In this document: one piece after another, positions 5,933 through 10,821 of the stretch
Layout: every line of letters begins with the position of its first letter
Position numbering within the stretch: the stretch's first letter is position 1
Source of the DNA: an uncultured Flavobacteriales bacterium
GTDB taxonomy: Bacteria; Bacteroidota; Bacteroidia; Flavobacteriales_D; Crocinitomicaceae
Direction of reading: 5' to 3'
DNA length: 10,821 bases
NCBI GenBank assembly: GCA_903879765.1
Contig: CAIRMS010000195.1
Coordinates: forward strand, 1 to 10,821
Notes under the pieces: model-generated
What the model was told of the DNA's origin: nothing
What the model saw: only the letters and a program-made list of their open reading frames with translations
Database searches by the model: none
Made by a program: the position numbers and the translations under genes

Positions 5933-6014
5933 TGCGGATGGAGGGACTCGAACCCGCATACCTCTCGGCACCAGATCCTAAGTCTGGCGTGTCTACCAAT
6001 TTCACCACATCCGC
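5933..6014 (-). tRNA. tRNA-Leu, anticodon UAG
   Basis: Read on the minus strand, the acceptor stem is GCGGATG/CATCCGC (6014-6008 with 5940-5934), with discriminator A (complement of 5933) and no encoded CCA. The D-arm contains GTGAAATTGGTAGAC. The anticodon stem CCAGA/TCTGG holds the loop CTTAGGA, with anticodon TAG at 5980-5978, which reads CUA and related Leu codons. A long variable arm TGCC-GAGA-GGTA identifies a class II tRNA. The T-arm GCGGG-TTCGAGT-CCCTC has one C-U mismatch in the stem (position 50/64). The gene is followed immediately by its own terminator and then tig. Confidence 0.95.
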
Positions 6015-6077
6015 AATTCTAATAAAACATCGGGATCGTTTACCCGTGCCCATGGAAGTTTTCGTCCCGTTGGGGTG

Positions 6078-6085
6078 CAAAGATA
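6078..6085 (-). promoter_or_regulatory. -7 box of the tRNA-Leu promoter
   Basis: TATCTTTG on the minus strand is identical to the prfA -7 box, including the flanking GCAAAGATAA read on the plus strand. Transcription would begin near 6074 and give a leader of about 60 bases before the mature tRNA 5' end at 6014. The expected TTTG about 19 bases upstream is replaced by CTTT, a weak match. Confidence 0.55.
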
Positions 6086-6122
6086 AAGCTAATTTTTTAA
6101 AATGAAAGTTTCGAGTGAAAAA

Positions 6123-6890
6123 TTATCTTCTTTTTTCCTGCATGATGGACCGAATTTCTTTCATGAATTCAGATGCAAATACGAAACTAAGAATTTCAGG
6201 ATTATCTGTCGTGATGATTGAATTCTTGTCTCCACTCCACCATTTCTTTCCTTGGTGAATAAAAAGGATGTTTTGTCCAATCTCAATCACACTATTCATG
6301 TCATGCGTAATCACTACAGTAGTCATATCGAATTCAGCTGTAATATCTTTGATAAGGCCATCGATGACAATGGAAGTCTTTGGATCGAGACCTGAATTTG
6401 GCTCATCACAAAATAAGTATTTTGGATTCATCGAGATTGCTCTAGCAATTCCAATGCGTTTTTGCATTCCCCCACTACATTCAGCCGGATACAATTTATT
6501 TCTTCCCGTTAGGTTTACTCGATCCAAACAAAAATCTACGCGCTTTTGCATTTCGCCTTTAGTCATGTTCGTAAACATCGTCAATGGAAACATGATGTTT
6601 TCCTCAACCGTCAATGAATCGAATAAGGCCACCCCTTGAAACAACATGCCGATTTCTTCACGTATTTGACTTCTTTCGAAACGCTCCATATCGGTAAAGT
6701 TCCTTCCATCAAATAAAATCTGTCCTTCATCCACTTCGTAAAGACCAACCATGCATTTAGCTAATACGGATTTTCCTTGTCCGGACTGACCAATAATCAG
6801 GTTCACTTTTCCTTTTTCGAATTGATGGTTGATGTCGAATAAAACTTGCTGTCCATTAAAGGACTTATTCACCTGCTTCACTTCAATCAT
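6123..6890 (-). CDS. mlaF: MlaF-type ABC transporter ATPase
   Basis: This is the cytoplasmic ATPase of a lipid-trafficking ABC system of the Mla/MCE type. The 255-residue protein has, in order, Walker A GQSGQGKS (34-41), Q-loop Gln85 (MLFQGVALFDSLTVEENI), signature SGGMQKR (139-145), Walker B YLFCDEP with catalytic Glu163, D-loop SGLDP, and the switch His196 (ITHDM). The segment GVALFDSLTVEENI after the Q-loop is typical of the MlaF group. Its ATG overlaps the mlaE TGA by four bases (ATGA, 6887-6890), so it is translationally coupled to the permease. No MCE-domain (mlaD) gene or other Mla gene follows; the next feature downstream is tRNA-Leu. Confidence 0.93.
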   Translation of the reverse strand: MIEVKQVNKSFNGQQVLFDINHQFEKGKVNLIIGQSGQGKSVLAKCMVGLYEVDEGQILFDGRNFTDMERFERSQIREEIGMLFQGVALFDSLTVEENIMFPLTMFTNMTKGEMQKRVDFCLDRVNLTGRNKLYPAECSGGMQKRIGIARAISMNPKYLFCDEPNSGLDPKTSIVIDGLIKDITAEFDMTTVVITHDMNSVIEIGQNILFIHQGKKWWSGDKNSIITTDNPEILSFVFASEFMKEIRSIMQEKRR

Positions 6891-7630
6891 GACAACAATA
6901 ATAATTGAGTTAAAATGAAGTTCGCTATTAAAATAGCAATGCTACTACTGACAACCGCTTGTGTAGATGAAAGTCCGACATTTATGGAACCACCTTTTAC
7001 ATAGTAACCATAAAAAGAAGAAATCGAAACAATTAAAAATCCAAAAACAACCGTTTTAGTAAGAGCGTAGGTAATGTGAAATGGATTAAAGAATGCACGC
7101 AAACCTAAAACATACGTTTCTGTTGTTGTTAAATCAGAAATCATCAAAGACATCCAACCACCCAACATACTCAGTGCCATGGAGAAGACAATTAAGATCG
7201 GGAAAAATAAAATTGCTGCCATCACCTTTGGTAAAACGAGGTGATTTAGGGAATTCACCCCCATAATTTCAAGGGCATCGATTTGTTCTGTGACACGCAT
7301 GGTGCCAATTTCAGATGCGACATTGGAACCAACTTTTCCCGCAAGAATCAAGGATATTATCGTTGGTGAGAATTCTAAAATTGTACTTGATTGTGTAATG
7401 TATCCAACCGTATATTTCGGAAGAAGTGGATTTGACATGTTCGATGCCGTTTGCAAAGCAATGACTCCACCAATAAAGGTAGACATCAGTCCAACGATGG
7501 GTAAAGAGCTTATGCCGATGTTGTCGAGCTCATTTATCAAGCGCGAGAAAAATATTTTCCATTTTTTTGGCTTTGTAAAAACCATGGTCAACATCAACGT
7601 GTACTTCCCTATGTTTTGTAATAATTTCAC
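6887..7630 (-). CDS. mlaE: MlaE-type ABC transporter permease
   Basis: This inner-membrane permease partners MlaF in phospholipid transport across the envelope. The 247-residue protein has an amphipathic N-terminus and about five hydrophobic segments (near 42-62, 88-100, 133-165, 193-210 and 225-246). The conserved family block AGKVGSNVASEIGTMRVTEQ continues into IDALEIMG (residues 97-124). The start is GTG at 7630: an in-frame TAA lies three codons before it, and the next ATG (residue 13) would remove the N-terminal helix usual in the family. It is divergent from the sprT-like gene and coupled to mlaF. A TAACTTAG sequence four bases before the GTG may be its promoter box. Confidence 0.92.
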   Translation of the reverse strand: MKLLQNIGKYTLMLTMVFTKPKKWKIFFSRLINELDNIGISSLPIVGLMSTFIGGVIALQTASNMSNPLLPKYTVGYITQSSTILEFSPTIISLILAGKVGSNVASEIGTMRVTEQIDALEIMGVNSLNHLVLPKVMAAILFFPILIVFSMALSMLGGWMSLMISDLTTTETYVLGLRAFFNPFHITYALTKTVVFGFLIVSISSFYGYYVKGGSINVGLSSTQAVVSSSIAILIANFILTQLLLLS

Positions 7631-7634
7631 GAAG

Positions 7635-7642
7635 CTAAGTTA
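7635..7642 (-). promoter_or_regulatory. possible -7 box of mlaE
   Basis: TAACTTAG on the minus strand differs from TAnnTTTG at one position. It ends four bases before the mlaE GTG, the same spacing as the prfA box to its ATG. No -33 TTTG is visible upstream. Confidence 0.3.
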
Positions 7643-7691
7643 AGGATATTTTCTAAGGTGGTGTAAGGTGATTTTGCTTTCATTTTGTTTT

Positions 7692-7699
7692 TAACTTTG
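7692..7699 (+). promoter_or_regulatory. -7 box of the sprT-manC-dusB operon
   Basis: TAACTTTG matches the consensus exactly and ends three bases before the GTG at 7703, so the predicted start of transcription falls at or within about one base of that codon. The nearest upstream TTTG (7673-7676) is 15 bases away, shorter than the usual 17-23, so the -33 part is weak. Confidence 0.5.
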
Positions 7700-7702
7700 T
7701 TT

Positions 7703-8335
7703 GTGTCAATTTCAAAACGAGAACAATTTATTGAAACACTGAATCGTTTCGCTCCAGAAGCGTTTACGGAATACCTGACGGATTTAATTCTCTCGGCAAA
7801 AGTGAAATTCAAAATAGTCCCTGGTCGCAGCACAAAACTTGGCGACTTCCGAGTAAAATCCGGAGAAGAAAAACCGACAATTACGGTCAATGGTGATTTA
7901 AACAAATTCTCATTCCTAGTCACTGCGATCCATGAATTAGCTCATTTAGAAGCTTTTCGCGATCACGGATTGCGCATTCAAGCACACGGAATCGAATGGA
8001 AACAAGCTTATCGTCGTTTAATGGAACCTATTTTAGTTAGTAAGAAATTACCTATTGATGTAGAGAAAGCATTGTGGAAAAACTTTATGAATACGAAAGC
8101 TTCTTCCTGTACAGACATACAATTGAGCCGAACATTAAAGCAATATGACAAGTCCCCTGGGACAACCTTGGAAGAAATTCCACACAAAAGCAGGTTTCAT
8201 TTGAATGGAAAATCATTCGAGAAAGGCTTACTGCGCAGAAGTCGCTATCTTTGTACTGAATTAAAAACGGGGAAACCATATTTGGTTCATGCACTTGCAA
8301 CCGTTGAATTAATCGAAAAATATGAGCACAAATAA
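7703..8335 (+). CDS. SprT-like zinc metalloprotease domain protein
   Basis: The protein belongs to the SprT/Spartan-like zinc metallopeptidases; eukaryotic relatives cleave DNA-protein crosslinks, while bacterial roles are poorly known. The 210-residue product has HELAH (77-81) with catalytic Glu78 and a third ligand His95 in QAHGIEWK. The preceding TVNGDLNKFSFLVTAI is the usual beta-strand/helix lead-in. The C-terminal region has only two Cys after the protease domain and lacks the four-Cys zinc ribbon of some SprT proteins. GTG at 7703 is preferred. TTG codons at 7685 and 7697 are also in frame, but both lie in or upstream of the promoter box. Its end overlaps the next gene by 14 bases. Confidence 0.88.
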   Translation: MSISKREQFIETLNRFAPEAFTEYLTDLILSAKVKFKIVPGRSTKLGDFRVKSGEEKPTITVNGDLNKFSFLVTAIHELAHLEAFRDHGLRIQAHGIEWKQAYRRLMEPILVSKKLPIDVEKALWKNFMNTKASSCTDIQLSRTLKQYDKSPGTTLEEIPHKSRFHLNGKSFEKGLLRRSRYLCTELKTGKPYLVHALATVELIEKYEHK

Positions 8336-9413
8336 TTACGGACTTATTATGGCAGGTGGCGTTGGAAGCCGTTTTTGGCCAATGTCAACTCCTCAAAAAC
8401 CAAAACAATTCCTAGATGTATTAGGAATTGGTAAATCGTTATTACGCTTGACCTTCGAGCGTATGCAAAAGTCTGTTCCGACCGAACATATCTACATATT
8501 AACAAATACTTCCTACCGTGAATTGGTAAAAGAACAGCTGCCAGAATTAAGTTTCGAGCAAATTTTGTGTGAACCCATGCGCAAAAACACAGCGCCTTGT
8601 ATCGCTTATGCTGCTGCGAAAATTCACGCAAACAATCCCGAAGCAACCCTGATAATTTCTCCTTCCGATCACCTCATCGTGAACGAAACAAGGTTCCAAG
8701 AAATCATTTCTACAGCGATTAGTGTTGCCAATAATAACAAGCACTTAGTTACTTTAGGAATTGAACCAAGTCGTCCTGATACGGGTTACGGATACATAGA
8801 ATTCGATTTAAGTAGTGGAGTTCAAAAAGGACAAGCTACTGATGTGATTCAGTTTCGTGAAAAACCAAACGTAGAAACTGCACAGCAATTTTTAGACGCT
8901 AAAAACTTTTATTGGAACGCTGGAATTTTTGTTTGGCGTGCTGATGTCATTCTAGATGCGCTACACAAATTCCAACCAATGCTGCATGAGATTTTCATGA
9001 CGGACACGAGTGCGTATGGAACTACCAAAGAAACAGACTTCTTGTATCAAGCATTCGATCAATGTGAAGACATCTCTATTGACTTCGCCGTTATGGAACA
9101 TGCTAAAAATGTTTCCGTAGTCCTTTCTGATTTCGATTGGAGTGACTTAGGAACTTGGGGAAGTTTAACAGAACACCTTCCGAAAGATAACGAAGCGAAT
9201 TCGATCATTGGAGATAACGTTTTTGCCTTTGACTCAAGTAATTGCTTAGTAAACGTACCAAAAGACAAGTTAGTTTTGTTAGACGGATTAAACGATTATA
9301 TTGTTGTTGAATCAGAGCATATGTTAATGATTTTGAAATCAACTAACGAGCAACAACTTAAAAATTACTTAAAAGTCATTGAAACAAACCGTCCCGAATA
9401 CTTTCAGAAATAA
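8322..9413 (+). CDS. manC: mannose-1-phosphate guanylyltransferase
   Basis: This cytosolic enzyme makes GDP-mannose from mannose 1-phosphate and GTP for envelope glycans or exopolysaccharide. The 363-residue protein is the short form, with the nucleotidyltransferase and left-handed helix parts but no phosphomannose-isomerase domain. Motifs are AGGVGSRFWPMS (11-22), PKQFL (27-31), EPMRKNTAP (84-92), SPSDH (113-117), RPDTGYGYIE (151-160), FREKP (178-182) and NAGIF (199-203). These separate it from glucose-1-phosphate enzymes. It overlaps the SprT-like gene by 14 bases and dusB by one, so the three are one operon. The acceptor pathway is not encoded in this window. Confidence 0.95.
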   Translation: MSTNNYGLIMAGGVGSRFWPMSTPQKPKQFLDVLGIGKSLLRLTFERMQKSVPTEHIYILTNTSYRELVKEQLPELSFEQILCEPMRKNTAPCIAYAAAKIHANNPEATLIISPSDHLIVNETRFQEIISTAISVANNNKHLVTLGIEPSRPDTGYGYIEFDLSSGVQKGQATDVIQFREKPNVETAQQFLDAKNFYWNAGIFVWRADVILDALHKFQPMLHEIFMTDTSAYGTTKETDFLYQAFDQCEDISIDFAVMEHAKNVSVVLSDFDWSDLGTWGSLTEHLPKDNEANSIIGDNVFAFDSSNCLVNVPKDKLVLLDGLNDYIVVESEHMLMILKSTNEQQLKNYLKVIETNRPEYFQK

Positions 9414-10420
9414 TGGTTAAAATTCGCAACATTGAATTAGGAGAATTTCCGCTCTTGCTTGCTCCAATGGAGGACGTCAGTGATCCACCTTTCCGAGCAC
9501 TGTGCAAGCAACACGGCGCAGACCTAATGTACACTGAGTTTATTTCCTCTGAAGGATTGATTCGCGATGCCGCTAAAAGTGTTCAGAAATTAGATATTTT
9601 TGAATATGAGCGTCCAATTGGGATTCAAATCTTTGGTTCAGATATCGAGAGCATGATTCAATGCGCAGAAATCATCGATAAGGTGCAACCTGATTTATTG
9701 GATATCAATTATGGATGTCCCGTGAAAAAAGTGGCTTGCAAAGGCGCGGGCGCAGGACTTTTACAAGATATACCGAAAATGGTGAAGATGACTGAAGCCA
9801 TTGTGAAAGCAACATCCTTGCCTGTCACCGTTAAAACCCGCTTGGGCTGGGACGACGATACAAAATATGTTGTTGAAACAGCAGAACGGCTGCAAGATAT
9901 CGGAATTGAAGCCATTTCCATTCATGGTCGCACGCGTAAGCAGATGTACAAAGGTGAAGCAGACTGGACCTTAATTGGAGAGGTAAAAAATAACTCTCGC
10001 ATGCGCATACCTGTTTTTGGTAATGGAGACATTGACTCACCTGAAAAAGCATTAGAATATAAAAACCGCTATGGTGTTGACGGAATTATGATTGGTCGTG
10101 CAAGCATTGGATATCCATGGGTTTTTAACGAAATTAAGCATTTCATGGCAACGGGAACTCACCTAGCGAGTCCAAGCATTGAAGACCGTGTTCAAGCTTG
10201 TCGAGATCACCTAGAAATGAGTATCAAATGGAAAGGAATGCAACTTGGCATTAATGAAATGAAACGCCATTACACGAATTACTTTAAAGGGATTTCACAT
10301 TTCAAAGAGTATCGAACGAAATTGGTTTCAAGTTTTGATTTCGATGAAATTTCAGGCATTCTTAATTACATTCAAAACCATGCGGACGAATTTCATTTCG
10401 CGCAAGCGACAGAATTCTAA
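9413..10420 (+). CDS. dusB: tRNA-dihydrouridine synthase, DusB type
   Basis: This FMN- and NADPH-dependent enzyme reduces uridines in the tRNA D-loop. The 335-residue TIM-barrel protein begins with LLAPMEDVSDPPFRALC (15-31). It has the catalytic Cys102 in INYGCPVKKVACKGAGAG, Lys141 in TVKTRLGW, His171 in ISIHGRTRKQMYKG, and the phosphate-binding turns GNGDI (203-207) and IGRAS (227-231). The C-terminal helical domain contains EMKRHYTNYFKG, typical of DusB. The subfamily is assigned by eye. The ATG shares one base with the manC stop (TAATG, 9411-9415). The stop TAA overlaps the stop of the convergent gene, and no terminator is visible beyond it. Confidence 0.93.
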   Translation: MVKIRNIELGEFPLLLAPMEDVSDPPFRALCKQHGADLMYTEFISSEGLIRDAAKSVQKLDIFEYERPIGIQIFGSDIESMIQCAEIIDKVQPDLLDINYGCPVKKVACKGAGAGLLQDIPKMVKMTEAIVKATSLPVTVKTRLGWDDDTKYVVETAERLQDIGIEAISIHGRTRKQMYKGEADWTLIGEVKNNSRMRIPVFGNGDIDSPEKALEYKNRYGVDGIMIGRASIGYPWVFNEIKHFMATGTHLASPSIEDRVQACRDHLEMSIKWKGMQLGINEMKRHYTNYFKGISHFKEYRTKLVSSFDFDEISGILNYIQNHADEFHFAQATEF

Positions 10421-10821
10421 ATCAATTTATTTCGTCTAAATAAGCGTCGAACAGGAATTTGAAGACTTCCAAATACTTCATGTTTCGTTACGGAATCGAT
10501 GCTAAAGAAATACTTTGTTCCTTGGTAGGTCCATGTGACGTGATTGTTCGTGCTTGGTAAAAGTTGAGGTGCAGAAGGTCCAGAATAAAATTGATATATG
10601 TCTCCAAATTTCTTTAGTTTCAATAAAGGAGAATATAAGAATCGAAAATCCTCCCCTTCCTTTCTCAAAATTCCTTTTTTCATCAATTTATTTAGGAAGT
10701 TTTGTCCGTATTCATTCATTGAAATCATTGCCGAATACGCCGGGATAAGCACTTCTTTTTCACGCGATACTTCTTGCTCATTAAAATCCTCATCTAAGAC
10801 GAGAATTTTGTGATTCAGCAA
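10417..10821 (-). CDS. unrecognised protein, C-terminal part (runs off the edge)
   Basis: An open frame of 134 codons ending in TAG continues to the right edge. The first visible codon is TTG, so it is more likely Leu inside a longer protein than a start. I do not recognise the family. The visible part has no membrane segment, no signal peptide and no Cys. It includes KKGILRKEGEDFRFLYSP, then SAPQLLPSTNNHVTWTYQG followed by TKYFFSIDS, and a basic tail IPVRRLFRRNKLI. The codon use and AT content look like the neighbours, so it is probably a real gene. It converges on dusB, and the two stop codons overlap by two bases. Confidence 0.7.
   Translation of the reverse strand: MLNHKILVLDEDFNEQEVSREKEVLIPAYSAMISMNEYGQNFLNKLMKKGILRKEGEDFRFLYSPLLKLKKFGDIYQFYSGPSAPQLLPSTNNHVTWTYQGTKYFFSIDSVTKHEVFGSLQIPVRRLFRRNKLI

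Noticed and set aside
5870..5971. 34-residue N-terminal extension of tig
   Set aside because: It would be translated from the tRNA-Leu gene and its terminator; trigger factor begins at the ATG at 5869.
5886..6105. Open frames of 64-70 codons on both strands across tRNA-Leu
   Set aside because: They are translations of the tRNA gene, its terminator and its promoter, not proteins.
1..10821. Mobile elements, CRISPR arrays, attachment sites, or defence islands
   Set aside because: No transposase, integrase, direct-repeat array, target duplication or toxin-antitoxin-like pair was seen; gene content is housekeeping and gaps are short. The tRNA gene has no visible 3' repeat or integrase beside it.

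Overview
The window looks like chromosomal core DNA from a member of the Bacteroidota, most likely Flavobacteriales. The signs are AT-rich, A-rich gene leaders with no Shine-Dalgarno sequence, several promoter boxes of the Bacteroidota type TAnnTTTG, a tRNA gene without an encoded CCA, and proteins that read as flavobacterial versions of their families. A Crocinitomicaceae/Fluviicola-like host is a guess from overall impression only. There is no phage, insertion sequence, CRISPR array or obvious genomic island.

Layout. (1) 21-161 (+) is a 46-residue lipoprotein. It converges on the coupled pair prfA-pyrF (minus strand, 2063 to 172). The lipoprotein's likely terminator hairpin lies inside the last codons of pyrF. 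(2) 2177-3353 (minus) is a peroxide-defence operon, ahpC - thioredoxin - small acidic DUF6952-type protein, transcribed divergently from an OxyR regulator (3542-4465, +) that keeps both redox cysteines. (3) 4517-6014 (minus) holds trigger factor (tig) and, upstream of it, tRNA-Leu(UAG) with its own terminator between them. (4) 6123-7630 (minus) is an MlaE/MlaF lipid-transport ABC pair with no MlaD (MCE) gene beside it. (5) 7703-10420 (+) is a tightly overlapping run: SprT-like metalloprotease, mannose-1-phosphate guanylyltransferase, and DusB-type tRNA dihydrouridine synthase. (6) 10417-10821 (minus) is the C-terminal part of an unrecognised protein that runs off the right edge and overlaps the dusB stop codon.

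How the parts fit. OxyR senses peroxide and probably controls the divergent ahpC operon; the thioredoxin is the obvious reductant for the peroxiredoxin, and the small acidic third protein has no assigned role. prfA, dusB, tRNA-Leu and tig all serve translation or nascent-chain folding. MlaEF and the GDP-mannose enzyme serve the envelope.

I did not find a clear new multi-gene system. The most unusual signals are regulatory: a terminator written into pyrF codons, several promoter boxes only 3-4 bases before start codons (leaderless transcripts), hairpins whose G-U pairs make them direction-specific, and the compact ahpC-trx-DUF6952 module with an atypical thioredoxin.
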